A stretch of DNA of 61,350 nucleotides from Bacillota bacterium (GCA_021781655.1 JAJXWJ010000012.1:1-61350); one strand, 5' to 3'; shown: positions 31,101-42,383, numbered from the stretch's first letter. Program-made: numbers and translations. Notes: generated by a model from the sequence alone, not told the origin.

Positions 31101-32188
31101 AATGCTTCCTCTATATCCTTTAAAGCTTCTACAAGCTTATTATTTTTATCTCTATCTTTAATAGCAAATCTAACAAAATTATCGTCCAAACCTCTAAAGT
31201 TTGATGCCTTTCTAATAACAATTCCTTTTTCTAAACATAAGTTATAAAGGCGACTACCATTAAAGTTTTTTAGTTTGCAAAGTATAAAGTTGCAATTAGT
31301 GGGATAAACTTTTTGTATAAAGCTGATTTTTTCCAAAGCTTTTGGTAAATAGTTTATTTCTTCTTTTATCCACTCTCTGCTTTTATTTATGTACCCTTCA
31401 TCCCTAAGGACATACTTAACAGCTAGTTCTGCAAAACAGTTTATATTCCATGGGTTTTGCTTTCTAATTATTTCACTTATTAAAGCATTGTCTTTGCTTA
31501 TTCCATAACCAAACCTAATACCAGGCATTCCGAAAAATTTAGTCAAGGCTCTTATTATAAAAATACATTTGTATTCTTTAAGCTCGCTAATATAACTATT
31601 AGCTCCACTATAGGCAAATTCTATAAATGCCTCATCTATAATTATTGTTTTTCCTGTTTCTTCTGCATATTTAATAATCGGCATAAACTTTTCCTTATCA
31701 ATTAAGCTGCCATCAGGATTATTAGGATTTCCAATAATAACTGCGTCCGTTGTTTTAAACTTATTTAAAATATCATCATAAACTAATTCCATGGTGTCAC
31801 TTCGTGTTGAAAACTTAACCTCACAGCCCCATTTCTTTGCATCTATTTCATATTCCGCAAAGGACGGAACCGCAATAGTTATGCTTTTAAAGCAGCTAAT
31901 TACAAGATCTATAATTTCTGCTGCACCATTTCCTAAAACTATATTTTCCTTAGTTATATAAGCTTTATTTAAATAATGTATTAAATTAGCTTTTAGTTCT
32001 CTATAATGAATATCTGGATAAAGCTCTGCATTTTTTATGCCTTCCAATATATTTTCCTTAAAGCTATTTGATATACCTATAGGGTTTATGTTTGAACTAA
32101 AATCTAAAAGCTCATATCCTTTAAATATTCCATCAGAATATATATCTCCACCATGTACACTGTTTATTTTTTCATTTTGCTTATCCAC
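31097..32188 (-). CDS. cobD: L-threonine-O-3-phosphate decarboxylase (aminotransferase fold)
   Basis: 363 residues of PLP fold type I. NINPIGIS near 33, LGNGAAEII near 84, GNPNNPDGS near 155, and IIDEAFIEF precede the PLP-binding Lys in RALTKFFGMPGIRFGYG near 213-229. CobD makes (R)-1-amino-2-propanol phosphate for the nucleotide-loop linker. HisC is a close relative, but placement between cbiB and cbiA and the presence of a threonine kinase gene (43616-44497) favour CobD. The start is GTG 32186-32188. Confidence 0.92.
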   Translation of the reverse strand: MDKQNEKINSVHGGDIYSDGIFKGYELLDFSSNINPIGISNSFKENILEGIKNAELYPDIHYRELKANLIHYLNKAYITKENIVLGNGAAEIIDLVISCFKSITIAVPSFAEYEIDAKKWGCEVKFSTRSDTMELVYDDILNKFKTTDAVIIGNPNNPDGSLIDKEKFMPIIKYAEETGKTIIIDEAFIEFAYSGANSYISELKEYKCIFIIRALTKFFGMPGIRFGYGISKDNALISEIIRKQNPWNINCFAELAVKYVLRDEGYINKSREWIKEEINYLPKALEKISFIQKVYPTNCNFILCKLKNFNGSRLYNLCLEKGIVIRKASNFRGLDDNFVRFAIKDRDKNNKLVEALKDIEEAL

Positions 32189-32221
32189 TTCTATTCACCA
32201 CACTTTCATAACAATCACTTA

Positions 32222-33166
32222 TCACTTGGCAATAAATAAAACTATAATACTTGTAAAAACCAAAACAACAATTTCTGATGAATACATTATCTTTATTGCA
32301 GCCTTTATGTGCTCCTTATTTAAGGCTTTTATATTATCACCTATAGTAGGTTTTTCTACAATTTCTCCAAAATATACGTTAGTTCCACCAAGCTGCACCT
32401 TTAGTGCTCCTGCAGTAGCTCCTTCTGGGTAAGCACAATTTGGACTTTTATGATTTTTTCTATCTCTTATCATTATTTTTAAGCTTTCAATTATACTGCC
32501 CTTTACAAAAGGTGCACTTAAACACATTGCAAGGCCAGTTATTCTAGCAGGAATAAGATTAGCTATATCATCTAGTTTTGCTGGAAAAAAACCTATATCA
32601 CCATACTTTTCATTTTTGTAACCAAGCATAGAATCCATAGTATTTATTCCTTTATAAAGCATTGCAAATGGTGCTCCTCCTATAATAGCAAATAATAATG
32701 GAGCTATTATTCCATCAGAAGTGTTTTCTGCAATAGTTTCAACATCTGCCCTAATAATTTCTTTCTCTGAAAGGCTTGTGGTATCCCTTCCAACAATATA
32801 AGATAATTTTACTCTAGCATCTTCAATATCTTCCTTTTCTAGACTATAAAACACCTTTTTGCCTTCCATATGTAGGCTTCTAGCTGCAAGTGTTGTCCAA
32901 ATGATAAATATGTTTACACCATGATAAAGTATCCAGTTTATTTTGCATAATTGTAAAATAGCAAATGGTACAGTAAAAGTTATTAAACCTACTATTATAA
33001 CTATCAGAAAACCTGCAAACTTTAATTGTTTACCTTTTCTAAAGCTTTTTCTAAAGAAACCTTCTAAAGCTCGTATAACTTTTCCGATATAAATTATAGG
33101 ATGAGGAAACCAGTACGGATCTCCTATTGCCCAGTCGATTATAACCGCTATAGCAATATCAAACAT
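32222..33166 (-). CDS. cbiB: Adenosylcobinamide-phosphate synthase
   Basis: A 314-residue membrane protein with about five hydrophobic helices. Family motifs are [15 protein letters not shown] near 10-24, [20 protein letters not shown] near 126, and [19 protein letters not shown]. It links aminopropanol phosphate (or aminopropanol) to adenosylcobyric acid at the membrane. It overlaps cbiP by 8 bp. Confidence 0.95.
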   Translation of the reverse strand: MFDIAIAVIIDWAIGDPYWFPHPIIYIGKVIRALEGFFRKSFRKGKQLKFAGFLIVIIVGLITFTVPFAILQLCKINWILYHGVNIFIIWTTLAARSLHMEGKKVFYSLEKEDIEDARVKLSYIVGRDTTSLSEKEIIRADVETIAENTSDGIIAPLLFAIIGGAPFAMLYKGINTMDSMLGYKNEKYGDIGFFPAKLDDIANLIPARITGLAMCLSAPFVKGSIIESLKIMIRDRKNHKSPNCAYPEGATAGALKVQLGGTNVYFGEIVEKPTIGDNIKALNKEHIKAAIKIMYSSEIVVLVFTSIIVLFIAK

Positions 33167-34643
33167 ATTTTTTTATCCCCATTATTTCGTATATTTTATT
33201 TATATCTAAGCTATTTCTAACTATATCCGCTAATTTGTCTAATTCCTTTTCTCTAACATTTTCATATTTGATAGAAGCTTTTTTCTCAATACCTTTACTT
33301 TTCCTTAAAGTGTTGACTATGTGCTGTCTAAAATCTATTCCATCGAAAATGCCATGAATGTATGAGCCCATTACATTTTTAGTTTCATTTATAGCTCCAT
33401 CGTAATAGTTAACCTTTTGTCCATTCTTTTCTTTTATGGTTATTAAAGGCTTTGAACCTTGTTCATAGGTACAATTACCCATATGTATCTCATAACCATA
33501 TATATTTAAAGCTTTGTTTTCTATTTTGGCTTTTATTCTTGTCGTCACCTTTTCTTTTTCAAATACTGTTTTTATATTCAAAAGTCCCATTCCTTCAACT
33601 GACTTTAAAGAAGTTTCAACCTCATAAGGGTCTTCAATTAAGCTTCCTAGCATTTGATATCCACCACAAATGCCAATCACCATTCCCTTTTCACTATAAT
33701 TTTTTATTGCCTCTTCAATTCCACTTCGTCTTAAATATAAAAGGTCTTCAATGGTGTTTTTTGTTCCTGGAATTATAACTAAATCTGGATTACCAAACTC
33801 CTCTAAGGAAGTAATATATCTAACCGAAACATCTTCTTCAATTTTCAACGCGTCGGTATCGGTAAAATTTGATATGTGAGGAAGTTTTATTACTGCAACA
33901 TCTATTGGTGCTGTAATCATTTTATTAAATTCCACAGCTCCATCTTCATCCTCTAAAGCTAATCTAAAGTATGGTACAACTCCAAAGGTAGGAATTTTAA
34001 TTATATCCTCCAGCATTGATAGTCCAGGTTTTAAAATTTCAAGATCTCCTCGAAACTTATTTATAATAGTACCTTTTACTCTTTTCTTTTCCTCATCTTT
34101 AAGCAGGAGCATTGTACCTGCAAGTGAAGCAAATACTCCTCCTTTATCTATATCACCTACAATAATTACAGGGGCATCTACCATTTCTGCCATTCCCATG
34201 TTTACAATGTCTCTATCTCTTAAGTTTATTTCTGCAGGGCTTCCTGCACCTTCCATTACTATGATGTCAAACTGCTCTTCTAAAATGCTAAAGTCTTCCT
34301 TTAACATTTCTTTAAATTGAAGCTTCATATTATGATATTCCATAGCACTGCAGTTACAATATACTTTTCCTTTTACTATAACCTGACACTTTTTATCGGT
34401 AGTAGGCTTTAGTAAAATAGGATTCATGAAGGCTTCTGGCTCAAGCCCTGATGCATATGCTTGAAGCACTTGAGCTCTGCCCATTTCTTTTCCGTCTAAA
34501 GTTATGTAGGAATTTAAGGACATGTTTTGCGATTTATATGGCGTTACTTTATAACCATCTTGCTTAAATATTCTACAAAGTGCTGTTACTAATATACTTT
34601 TCCCCACCGAGGAGGCAGTTCCTTGTATCATTATCTTAGCCAA
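33159..34643 (-). CDS. cbiP: Adenosylcobyric acid synthase
   Basis: About 494 residues. The N-terminal DTBS-like ATPase has [19 protein letters not shown]; the CobQ/CbiP signature [18 protein letters not shown] is near 80 and [20 protein letters not shown] near 125. The C-terminal glutaminase has Cys in [10 protein letters not shown] near 328 and a conserved His in GSYIHGIFD. It amidates the b, d, e and g side chains. The start is TTG at 34641-34643, one base after the cbiK stop and 8 nt after AAAGGAGG; the longer frame into cbiK lacks homology. Confidence 0.95.
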   Translation of the reverse strand: MAKIMIQGTASSVGKSILVTALCRIFKQDGYKVTPYKSQNMSLNSYITLDGKEMGRAQVLQAYASGLEPEAFMNPILLKPTTDKKCQVIVKGKVYCNCSAMEYHNMKLQFKEMLKEDFSILEEQFDIIVMEGAGSPAEINLRDRDIVNMGMAEMVDAPVIIVGDIDKGGVFASLAGTMLLLKDEEKKRVKGTIINKFRGDLEILKPGLSMLEDIIKIPTFGVVPYFRLALEDEDGAVEFNKMITAPIDVAVIKLPHISNFTDTDALKIEEDVSVRYITSLEEFGNPDLVIIPGTKNTIEDLLYLRRSGIEEAIKNYSEKGMVIGICGGYQMLGSLIEDPYEVETSLKSVEGMGLLNIKTVFEKEKVTTRIKAKIENKALNIYGYEIHMGNCTYEQGSKPLITIKEKNGQKVNYYDGAINETKNVMGSYIHGIFDGIDFRQHIVNTLRKSKGIEKKASIKYENVREKELDKLADIVRNSLDINKIYEIMGIKKYV

Positions 34644-34644
34644 A

Positions 34645-35478
34645 TTACTGTCCTCCTTTTTTAGTGTGTCCAACTCCTAAATAAGTATCATGAAAAGCAT
34701 CTTCAACATGTTTTATGTAAATGTCTTGAAACTTTTCAAGCTCTCCTAGTCCATGTAGATAAGTTTCTACATTAAAACCTTCATTAGTTAAAACTTTTTT
34801 CCAAGAAGTCTCATCCTCTCCAGCCATATCATTTTGTGCATGATCCCCAGCCACTACCATCAATGGAATTAAAGTTACGTCTTTTCCACTACCACTTTGT
34901 TTTATTTTATCAATAACATTTCTAAGTGATGGATATCCATCTACATTTGCTATAAATACTTTATCAAAACCTCTATCCACAAATACTAGCTTTAAGCAAG
35001 AATAGCAGGCATTCGAAAAATGATTTGTACCATGTCCCATAAAAATAGTAATCCTATCCTCTGGAATTATATCTTTTATAGCATCAACTAATATACTATA
35101 ATCATCTGGAATTTCTGAATCTTCACCTTTATAATACAAAATAGGTCTTCCGGTTTTAATCCACGAGAAGTCATCTTTGTATTTATCCACTATTTTTGTG
35201 ATGTATTGAAATTCTACCCCTGGTATCATATGAAGAGGCTGAACGATAACTTCTTCAAAGCCTTCTTTTTTAAGCTTCTCTAAAGCTTCCTCTGGAGTAT
35301 CAACAATTATTCCATCTCTATTTTTAAGTATTTTTATAATAATATGGGCCGTAAAAGCCATCTTAACTTCATAGTCTTTATATTTTTCTTTTATTCTTTC
35401 TTCTATTTTATCTATAGTAACTTTTCTAGTCTCCTCGTAAGTAGTCCCAAAACTTACAATTAATATCGCTCTTTTCAA
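34645..35478 (-). CDS. cbiK: Sirohydrochlorin cobaltochelatase, CbiK type
   Basis: 277 residues opening [19 protein letters not shown]. The metal/catalytic His are in [15 protein letters not shown] near 146-160 and [16 protein letters not shown] near 208. It inserts Co2+ into sirohydrochlorin, the entry to the anaerobic branch. The start codon is TTG (35476-35478) behind AAAGGAG. There is no signal peptide, so a cytoplasmic enzyme is expected. It is the first gene after a 424-bp gap full of repeats, downstream of hemL. Confidence 0.94.
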   Translation of the reverse strand: MKRAILIVSFGTTYEETRKVTIDKIEERIKEKYKDYEVKMAFTAHIIIKILKNRDGIIVDTPEEALEKLKKEGFEEVIVQPLHMIPGVEFQYITKIVDKYKDDFSWIKTGRPILYYKGEDSEIPDDYSILVDAIKDIIPEDRITIFMGHGTNHFSNACYSCLKLVFVDRGFDKVFIANVDGYPSLRNVIDKIKQSGSGKDVTLIPLMVVAGDHAQNDMAGEDETSWKKVLTNEGFNVETYLHGLGELEKFQDIYIKHVEDAFHDTYLGVGHTKKGGQ

Positions 35479-35617
35479 AGTTTTTCTCTCCTTTACAGTT
35501 TAAATACCATTTCTCTTTTTTACATACACCTCGTTTTAATTTATTAAGTAATTTAAATAACTTACGAACTGCTACTTAAGTTATAAAACGTTTATGAGTT
35601 AATCGCACTTCGTATTA

Positions 35618-35652
35618 ATGGACAATTGACAGTTGACAATTGACAATGAAGG
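35618..35652. repeat. GGACAATTGACA-type short direct repeats
   Basis: Three overlapping copies of (GA)CAATTGACA-like words (GGACAATTGAC, AGTTGACAATTGAC, AATGAA) match the repeat at 25202-25261. This part of the hemL-cbiK gap has no coding signal. Confidence 0.5.
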
Positions 35653-35799
35653 TAGATTTTCCTCCGATACTCTACGTAAAATCCTTAACATAACTTAATT
35701 GGCTAAGTCAATTAAGAAAAACATCCATTTAAAATCAATTATTTTTATATTCATAAATCTCAATATTATTTAGATAAAACTACCATTTTATATAGCGCA

Positions 35800-35890
35800 G
35801 TAAATTTTGCGTCAGACAAGGAAGCAGGTTCCGAAGTATAATTAAGGATTATCTAAGGGTTCTGCTGACGCGGTATGACACAAAATTTAC
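35800..35890. repeat. 91-bp imperfect inverted repeat, MITE-like
   Basis: The ends GTAAATTTTGCGTCA and TGACACAAAATTTAC pair with one G-T type mismatch. Inside, GCGTCAG (35809-35815) can instead pair with CTGACGC (35865-35871), and AGCAG with CTGCT, so alternative hairpins exist. It lies 12 bp past the hemL stop, in the gap before cbiK. It could be a non-autonomous mobile repeat or a transcription/mRNA-processing element. Confidence 0.65.
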
Positions 35891-35902
35891 AAGCTCTCTA
35901 AC

Positions 35903-37177
35903 TTATTTAGTAAAAGCTCTCGCCACCTCTAAAAATTTATCTATATCCTCTGAACTATGCTTCACACTTAAAAATATAGCCTCAAACTGTGATGGTGCAA
36001 TATATATGCCGTTTTTCAATAAGTGAGTGAAAAACTTATTAAACATTCCTGTATCACATTTCTTTGCGTCTTCATAATTTTCCACCTTATCTTCCTTTGT
36101 GAAAAATGCAGTTAGCATAGCGCCACATCTATTAACTACAAGTGGAATATTGTTTGCTTTAGCAATTTCTTTTAACCCTTCTTCTAGCTTTTGTCCTAAA
36201 GCTTCTAAATGTTTATATAAATCTGGATTGTTATATAATTTCTCTAAAGTTGCAAGGCCTGCTGCCATTACTATTGGATTACCAGACATAGTTCCCGCCT
36301 GATACACTGGTCCAAGTGGTGACAGCTTTTCCATTATCTCTTTTCTGCCACCGTACGCACCAGAAGGAAGTCCTCCTCCCATAATTTTTGCGAAGGTAGT
36401 TAAATCAGGTTTTATTCCGTATAGGCTTTGTGCCCCTTTATAGGCAACTCTAAACCCGCTCATTACTTCGTCAAATATTAATAAACTTTTATATTCATCA
36501 CATAAATCTCTAAGACCTTTTAAAAATTCAAACTTTGCAGGAATAACTCCCATATTTCCTGCCACAGGTTCGACTATTATAGCTGCAATATCATTTTCAA
36601 ATTTTTCAAAAATATTTTTTACACTTTGTAAGTCGTTGTAGTCTGCAATCAAAGTATTCTTAATGCTTTCTAATGGCACTCCTGCACTGCCTGGAATTCC
36701 TTCTGTCATAAGTCCTGAGCCAGCACTAACTAAAAAACCCTCAAAATGGCCATGATAACAGCCAGAAAATTTAATAATCTTATCCCTGCCGGTATATCCT
36801 CTAGCAAGTTTTACAGCACTCATTGTAGCTTCTGTTCCAGAGTTAACCATTCTTATCATTTCAATATTATCTAAAGTAGTGCAAATATGCTTTGCAAGCT
36901 TTAATTCAAGTTCTGTAGTTGCCCCAAAAGCGATTGCATTTTCTGAAGTTTCTTTAATTGCTTTTACTACAGCTTCATCACAATGACCTAGTATCATTGG
37001 ACCCCATGCACCTACAAAATCTATATATTCTTTTCCATCTTCATCATATATTTTAGCTCCGACACCTTTTTTTATAACTGGAGGATTAACTTCTACATCT
37101 TTAAAGGCTCTAACAGGACTATTAACTCCACCTGGCATATACTTTTTTGATTGTTCAAATATATAATCATTTCTCAT
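35903..37177 (-). CDS. hemL: Glutamate-1-semialdehyde 2,1-aminomutase
   Basis: About 424 residues of PLP fold type [13 protein letters not shown] is near the N-terminus, [20 protein letters not shown] near 120, EPVAGNMG near 203, and the Schiff-base Lys in [17 protein letters not shown] near 265. It forms 5-aminolevulinate from glutamate-1-semialdehyde. The start is ATG 37175-37177, which overlaps the hemB stop as ATGA and has GGGGG 8 nt upstream; the seven extra codons of the longer frame lie inside hemB. Confidence 0.95.
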   Translation of the reverse strand: MRNDYIFEQSKKYMPGGVNSPVRAFKDVEVNPPVIKKGVGAKIYDEDGKEYIDFVGAWGPMILGHCDEAVVKAIKETSENAIAFGATTELELKLAKHICTTLDNIEMIRMVNSGTEATMSAVKLARGYTGRDKIIKFSGCYHGHFEGFLVSAGSGLMTEGIPGSAGVPLESIKNTLIADYNDLQSVKNIFEKFENDIAAIIVEPVAGNMGVIPAKFEFLKGLRDLCDEYKSLLIFDEVMSGFRVAYKGAQSLYGIKPDLTTFAKIMGGGLPSGAYGGRKEIMEKLSPLGPVYQAGTMSGNPIVMAAGLATLEKLYNNPDLYKHLEALGQKLEEGLKEIAKANNIPLVVNRCGAMLTAFFTKEDKVENYEDAKKCDTGMFNKFFTHLLKNGIYIAPSQFEAIFLSVKHSSEDIDKFLEVARAFTK

Positions 37178-38163
37178 AAAATTATCCCCCTTAGCCATTT
37201 TGCTGCTTCTATGGCATAATAAGTTATAATCATATTTGCACCTGCTCTTTTAATAGATAAAAGCATTTCTAGTGCAATTAGCTTTTCATTAATATAGCCG
37301 AGACTTGCTGCTGCCTTTACCATCGAATATTCACCACTAACGCTGTAGGCAGCGACAGGAATATCAAATTTATCGCTGGCTTTTCTTATTATATCTAAAT
37401 AAGAAAGGGCTGGTTTAACCATTATTATATCTGCCCCTTCGTTGATATCCGCTTCAATTTCGCTCATTGCTTCTTTCGAATTTGCTGGGTCCATTTGATA
37501 GCTTTTTCTATCACCAAATTGAGGTGCTGAATTTGCAGCTTCTCTAAAAGGTCCATAAAATGCTGAACAGTATTTTGCACTATAGGCCATTATAGGTATG
37601 TTGTCATAGCCCTTTGAATCTAGTGCTTCTCTAATAGATGCAACCCTTCCATCCATCATATCGGAAGGTGCTACCATATCCGCCCCTGCCTCCACATGTG
37701 AAAGTGCTATTTTGCATAAATAATCCAAAGTTTCACCATTGTGAACATGCCCATCATGAACTATTCCACAATGACCGTGATTTGTATATTCACACATACA
37801 AACATCTGTTATTACCCATATATTTTGGTTTACTTCTTTTATCTTTCTTATTGCTCTTTGTACTATGCCCTTATTATCGTAGGCAGGAAATCCTGTTTCA
37901 TCTTTATCTTCATCCTTTGGAATTCCAAAAAGCATTATTCCTTTTACCTTAGCTTCCTCTACTTCTTTTATTATTTCTGGAAGTCTATCTATTGAAAAAT
38001 GATAATTTCCTGGAAGTGAAGATATTTCATTTTTTATATTTTCACCTTCCACTACAAAAATAGGATATATAAAGTCTGAAGGTGTTAATACAGTTTCAGA
38101 AACCATATCTCTAATTTCTTTTCTAGCTCTAAGTCTTCTGTGTTTTCTAACCATTTTTTTCAT
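37174..38163 (-). CDS. hemB: Porphobilinogen synthase (delta-aminolevulinate dehydratase)
   Basis: 329 residues. The metal-site Cys/His cluster [16 protein letters not shown] is near 116-131. The two Schiff-base lysines are in [18 protein letters not shown] near 194 and [13 protein letters not shown] near 247. It condenses two aminolevulinates. The cysteine-rich site suggests a zinc enzyme. The gene overlaps cobA-hemD by 17 bp; ATG at 38161-38163 and ATG three codons later are both possible. Confidence 0.95.
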   Translation of the reverse strand: MKKMVRKHRRLRARKEIRDMVSETVLTPSDFIYPIFVVEGENIKNEISSLPGNYHFSIDRLPEIIKEVEEAKVKGIMLFGIPKDEDKDETGFPAYDNKGIVQRAIRKIKEVNQNIWVITDVCMCEYTNHGHCGIVHDGHVHNGETLDYLCKIALSHVEAGADMVAPSDMMDGRVASIREALDSKGYDNIPIMAYSAKYCSAFYGPFREAANSAPQFGDRKSYQMDPANSKEAMSEIEADINEGADIIMVKPALSYLDIIRKASDKFDIPVAAYSVSGEYSMVKAAASLGYINEKLIALEMLLSIKRAGANMIITYYAIEAAKWLRGIIL

Positions 38164-39625
38164 CTTCTTTCATTTTTATTAACTTTTCTATCATTCCATC
38201 TTCTGTATAGGAGTCTGCCATTACTGCTTGAATACCATGTTTTTGTAATTCTTTAAAGGTTACTGGTCCTATTGCAATTACTTTTTTGCTTTTTAATGCT
38301 TCTAATGTAACCATTTCAATTAGATTTCTAACTCCTGAAGGGCTTGTTAATAAAACCACATCAACTTTATTAAACTCATTATTATCCTTTATTTCTCCTT
38401 TTATTGGCTCATAGGTGTACACTATATCAACTATAGCACCACTTTGTACTAATCCATCATAAATAGCTTTTCTAGAAAGCTTTGAGCAAGGTATTAAAAC
38501 TTTATCACCAGCTTTTATTTTGGGGTTCAAAATTTCTATTAAGTTTTCTCCTACAAATTCCTCTGCTACTATATCCGCTATTATACCTCTCTCTCTTAGT
38601 GCTTTTTCTGTAGCACTTCCTATAACTGCAAAGGTTCCTTTAAGCTTTCTAATATCTATATTGTTTTCCTTTAAATAATCAAAAAATATGTTTACACCAT
38701 TTACACTAGTAATAACTATATAATTATATAATTCAAGTTTTTCGATATAGCCAACTAAACTTTCAGATAGGTTTTTAATTTTAATTGCATTAATTTCTGT
38801 AACCTCTGCTCCTAAGTCAAGAAGTTTTTCATTTAACTTATTTGCTGCATTTTTTGCCCTGGTAACACAAATATTTGTACCAAAAAGAGGGCTTTTTTCG
38901 TACCAATTTAATGCTTGACTAAACTTTACTACATCTCCAATTACTATTATGCAAGGAGACTTAAAGCCTTTTTCTCTTGCCTTAACTGCTATATTATCAG
39001 TTTCTCCAATAACCACCTGTTGCTCTTTTGTAGTGCCCTTCATAATAACCGCTGCAGGAGTTTTTGGATCTTTACCATTTTCTAAAAGATATTCTGTTAT
39101 TTTTTCTATGTTTTCAAGTCCCATAAGAAAAATCAAAGTACCTGTAAGCTTTGCAACGCTTTCCCAATTAATATTTAACTTTTTAGCACTCATTCCAGTA
39201 AATACATGAAAGCTTTGAGACTCACCTCTTGAAGTAACTGGAATACCAGCATAACTTAAAACTGAAATCGCTGAAGTTATACCTGGAACAACCTCAAAAG
39301 GAATATTTTCTTTTAAAAGTTCTAAAGCTTCTTCTGTTCCCCTTCCAAATACGTAAGGATCTCCACCTTTAATTCTTCCTACAACGTGACCTTCCTTTGA
39401 AAGTTTAACAAGCATGCTGTTTATTTCTTCTTGGGATTTATAGTGACAACCAGGCTCTTTTCCACAATAATATATTTGACAATCTTTATTTAAATACTTT
39501 AAAAGATTTTGCCCAGCTAGTCTGTCGTACAATACTGCTGTACATTTTTTTAATACCCTTATAGCTTTTATAGTTACTAACTCTTCATTTCCTGGACCTG
39601 CACCTATTAAAAATACTTTTCCCAT
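38147..39625 (-). CDS. cobA-hemD: Uroporphyrinogen-III C-methyltransferase/uroporphyrinogen-III synthase fusion
   Basis: 492 residues in two domains. Residues about 1-240 are SUMT (FLIGAGPGNEELVTIKA, GRIKGGDPYVFGRGTEEA and PGITSAISVLSYAGIPVTSR). Residues about 250-492 are HemD (FGTNICVTRAKNAANKL, VITSVNGVNIFFDYL, LLTSPSGVRNL). One protein thus closes uroporphyrinogen III and methylates C2 and C7, giving precorrin-2. This fusion is common in clostridia. It commits the pathway to B12 and siroheme; no hemE is found nearby. Confidence 0.95.
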   Translation of the reverse strand: MGKVFLIGAGPGNEELVTIKAIRVLKKCTAVLYDRLAGQNLLKYLNKDCQIYYCGKEPGCHYKSQEEINSMLVKLSKEGHVVGRIKGGDPYVFGRGTEEALELLKENIPFEVVPGITSAISVLSYAGIPVTSRGESQSFHVFTGMSAKKLNINWESVAKLTGTLIFLMGLENIEKITEYLLENGKDPKTPAAVIMKGTTKEQQVVIGETDNIAVKAREKGFKSPCIIVIGDVVKFSQALNWYEKSPLFGTNICVTRAKNAANKLNEKLLDLGAEVTEINAIKIKNLSESLVGYIEKLELYNYIVITSVNGVNIFFDYLKENNIDIRKLKGTFAVIGSATEKALRERGIIADIVAEEFVGENLIEILNPKIKAGDKVLIPCSKLSRKAIYDGLVQSGAIVDIVYTYEPIKGEIKDNNEFNKVDVVLLTSPSGVRNLIEMVTLEALKSKKVIAIGPVTFKELQKHGIQAVMADSYTEDGMIEKLIKMKEDEKNG

Positions 39626-39639
39626 ATTATTCTCCTTAA

Positions 39640-40512
39640 TTATCCTAGTAATATTTTTTCACCTAAAGCTTCTCCAAGCATTTTATAATCTTTTTTGTTC
39701 CCACTGACAGATTTTTTTATAAAACTTCCATCTACAATAAAAAAACCAGTTATATTTATTATTTCTCCATCAAGCTTTGCATAAGCACCAATGGCACTAT
39801 GACAGTCTCCATTTAAGCTTCTCATAAAGCTTCTCTCAGCTTCTACACAAATTTTTACATCTTCATTATTTAAAGCTTTAAAGTACTTTGCTTTTTCGTT
39901 TGTTTTAACTACCTGTACTCCAATTGCACCTTGACCAACTGCAGGAACTATATCTTCTACACTAAAATAATTTGTAATTATTTTAGTAAGACCTAATCTT
40001 TTAAGTCCTGCTGCTGCAAGCACTATTCCATCTAAGTTTTCTGTTTCTATTTTTTTAATTCTAGTTTCTACATTACCCCTAATAGGAACTGTAATGATGT
40101 CCGGTCTTAAATTTTTAATTTGAACTATCCTTCTGTTGCTGCTTGTTCCTACCTTTGCCCCTTTAGGCAGTTCATAAAAGTTAACTCCTTTTAGCGATAT
40201 AAAAGCATCTCTTACATCTTCTCTAATTGGCATAGCTGCAAGGCAAAAGCTTTCATCCATCTCAAAAGGAACATCCTTCATGCTATGAACTGCACCATCA
40301 GCTTTTCCCTCTAAAAGTGCCTTCTCTATATCCTTTACAAATAGACCCTTTCCTCCAATTTTATCCAAGGAAACATCTAGTCTTTTATCTCCTTCAGTTT
40401 TTATTAGCAGCTTCTCACACTGTGCACCAAATTTTTGGTTTAAAAGACTCATAATAAAATCTGTTTGTACTAATGCTAGTTTACTTCCTCTAGTTGCTAT
40501 TTTTATATTCAA
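39640..40512 (-). CDS. hemC: Porphobilinogen deaminase (hydroxymethylbilane synthase)
   Basis: About 290 residues: [18 protein letters not shown] at the N-terminus, HSMKDVPFE near 80 with the catalytic Asp, [17 protein letters not shown] near 125, [10 protein letters not shown], and the dipyrromethane-cofactor Cys in [13 protein letters not shown] near 236. The start is TTG at 40510-40512, since GGAGGT lies 7 nt upstream; the longer frame would run through that site and into the preceding gene, whose end it already overlaps by 23 bp. Confidence 0.94.
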   Translation of the reverse strand: MNIKIATRGSKLALVQTDFIMSLLNQKFGAQCEKLLIKTEGDKRLDVSLDKIGGKGLFVKDIEKALLEGKADGAVHSMKDVPFEMDESFCLAAMPIREDVRDAFISLKGVNFYELPKGAKVGTSSNRRIVQIKNLRPDIITVPIRGNVETRIKKIETENLDGIVLAAAGLKRLGLTKIITNYFSVEDIVPAVGQGAIGVQVVKTNEKAKYFKALNNEDVKICVEAERSFMRSLNGDCHSAIGAYAKLDGEIINITGFFIVDGSFIKKSVSGNKKDYKMLGEALGEKILLG

Positions 40513-41143
40513 AGCTATTACCTCCATAAAACAATTTAAGAATTTTTTCATGTACTCCTTTTTCTAAAAAAAAGTTAAAATCATCTGAAGCTGTAAAAGC
40601 CATTATTTCTTTTTTAAATGGTGAAGCTTTTATTTTATTTCTTAGAGCAGTATTAAACTGTGCTAAGGAATCGTATTTAAGTAGTTCCTTTTTAACTTTA
40701 TCCTTTAAAAAAATAGAGGTTTTAGGATTGCCTCCTTTTATGTTTAAACTAAAGTTAACATTTTCTGTATTATCTTGAATAGGCAAAATAAACTTTCCCT
40801 TTATGAAATCTGAACAGTTTAAATAAAGCTTAAACTCCTCTTCACAATCTCCAATTATTTTATCTAAATCGTAACCTTTTTTAATAGCTATTATTATCAA
40901 ATGATTTTTTTCTAAATATTTCTTTTTATAACTATCTGTAATTTTATGTATGCCTTTTAAAGTTTCAAATTTTTCATTAAATTCTTTTGCTACTACTGTA
41001 ACCTTTACTCCTTTATCTGTAAGACTTTTGCATTTAATATAGGCACTATTTCCCCCACCTATTACTAGTACCTTAAGACTACTTGTAAGTATTGCCACAT
41101 TTAAATAATTTAACAAAATATCTTCTCTAATATTTTGAGACAT
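40490..41143 (-). CDS. Precorrin-2 dehydrogenase (siroheme synthase N-terminal domain type)
   Basis: 217 residues. An N-terminal Rossmann segment [19 protein letters not shown] is near 23-41, then [21 protein letters not shown] and the characteristic [18 protein letters not shown] region of the Met8/CysG-N family. It oxidises precorrin-2 to sirohydrochlorin with NAD+, supplying CbiK and siroheme synthesis. The start is uncertain: the ATG at 41141-41143 lies inside hemA close behind GAGAGG, and a TTG nine codons later is possible. Confidence 0.88.
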   Translation of the reverse strand: MSQNIREDILLNYLNVAILTSSLKVLVIGGGNSAYIKCKSLTDKGVKVTVVAKEFNEKFETLKGIHKITDSYKKKYLEKNHLIIIAIKKGYDLDKIIGDCEEEFKLYLNCSDFIKGKFILPIQDNTENVNFSLNIKGGNPKTSIFLKDKVKKELLKYDSLAQFNTALRNKIKASPFKKEIMAFTASDDFNFFLEKGVHEKILKLFYGGNSFEYKNSN

Positions 41144-42303
41144 TCCTCTTCTCTTCCTTCCAATTTCGCTTCCTTAAGCACTTCTATAGCGTTATTAATA
41201 TATACATTCGATATACTTTTTAATAATTTTTCCGCTAAAGCATCTATATCCTTGCTCTCCCTTTTGTTTTTGAAGGTTTTTATTCTATCTAAACTAACTT
41301 TGTTTCCAAAGCTTTTAATTTCCTGAATTTTGGGGGATAAGTCTCTAAGATATACCCACTGCATGAACTTTTCAATAGCTTCCTCGATTATCCACTTATA
41401 TTTTTTCATTTGCTCAATTCTCATAGCTTTATTTTCTTCATCTATGCTACTAATATCATCTATATTATAAATTTCTATATTCTTCATAGTATAAATATCC
41501 TTGTGCACATCCCTTGGTACAGCCATATCAAAAATAAGCATATTTTTTTCTGGAATTTCCTCCTTATTTAAAACTGTATGAGGTGCGGAAGTACAGCTAA
41601 TAACAGCATCTACCAGTGATAAATATTTTGTTTTTTCAGAAAAACTTATAAACTTAACTCCACTTAATAAAGGTACCTTTTCATACTTTTTAATATCTCG
41701 TACAACTATATATAAATTGTCAAATTTTCCGCTAGATAAATACTTTAAAACCAAACTGCCAGTATCTCCATAACCAATGAGCATTATATTTCTTATTTCT
41801 CTTTTGGCTATTTCTCTAGATACAATAGAAGCAGAGGAAACAGGAATTTTATAAATTTCACAGCTATCTTTAAACTTTTTACTACAAGTTATTGCATTTT
41901 GAAATAATCTTTGGAGTGAACCTCCTGCTGTTTTATTTTTAAGTGCTGCTTCATATCCAGTTTTTATTTGACCTAATATTTGGTCTTCACCAATAATTTT
42001 AGAATGAAACCCGCAGGAAACCTCCATTAGATGCTTAACAGCCTCTTTATCTTTAACATAAAATATGTATGAAATAAGCTCCCTATCCCAACACATTTCT
42101 TTAAAAACCTTTTCTAGCAATATTTCTTTTTCAAAATTCGTGTCTAAATATATTTCCGTTCTATTGCATGTACTAACTATTACAACAGTGCCGATATTTT
42201 GAAAAATACTTTTCAATCTTTCATCTAATTTGGATGAAACGATAGAAAACTTTTGCCTTATATCTATATCGCAATAACCTTTTATTCCTATAAGCTGTAT
42301 CAA
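41110..42303 (-). CDS. hemA: Glutamyl-tRNA reductase
   Basis: 397 residues. The catalytic Cys is in VVIVSTCNRTEIYLDT near 44-59, SCGFHSKIIGEDQILGQIK near 96-114 is the family signature, and the NADPH domain has MLIGYGDTGSLVLKYL near 178. It reduces Glu-tRNA to glutamate-1-semialdehyde. It is the first gene behind the cobalamin riboswitch and terminator, so tetrapyrrole entry itself is set by B12 level. It overlaps the next gene by 34 bp. Confidence 0.95.
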   Translation of the reverse strand: MIQLIGIKGYCDIDIRQKFSIVSSKLDERLKSIFQNIGTVVIVSTCNRTEIYLDTNFEKEILLEKVFKEMCWDRELISYIFYVKDKEAVKHLMEVSCGFHSKIIGEDQILGQIKTGYEAALKNKTAGGSLQRLFQNAITCSKKFKDSCEIYKIPVSSASIVSREIAKREIRNIMLIGYGDTGSLVLKYLSSGKFDNLYIVVRDIKKYEKVPLLSGVKFISFSEKTKYLSLVDAVISCTSAPHTVLNKEEIPEKNMLIFDMAVPRDVHKDIYTMKNIEIYNIDDISSIDEENKAMRIEQMKKYKWIIEEAIEKFMQWVYLRDLSPKIQEIKSFGNKVSLDRIKTFKNKRESKDIDALAEKLLKSISNVYINNAIEVLKEAKLEGREEECLKILEKIFC

Positions 42304-42328
42304 TTTATATCATCTCCAAAGTAAAATA

Positions 42329-42352
42329 CCCCTACTGTTAACTCAGTAGAGG
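42329..42352 (-). terminator. Intrinsic terminator between the cobalamin riboswitch and hemA
   Basis: On the minus strand CCTCTACTG-AGTTAA-CAGTAGGGG is followed by TATTTTACTTT. Its place right after the aptamer and 26 bp before hemA fits a B12-dependent attenuator. Confidence 0.75.
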
Positions 42353-42383
42353 TAAAATAATCAAAACACATGTTTTTTATTTA

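Noticed and set aside
35479-35902. A second cobalamin riboswitch ahead of cbiK
   Set aside because: None of the B12-box blocks are present; the structure there is an inverted repeat of another kind.
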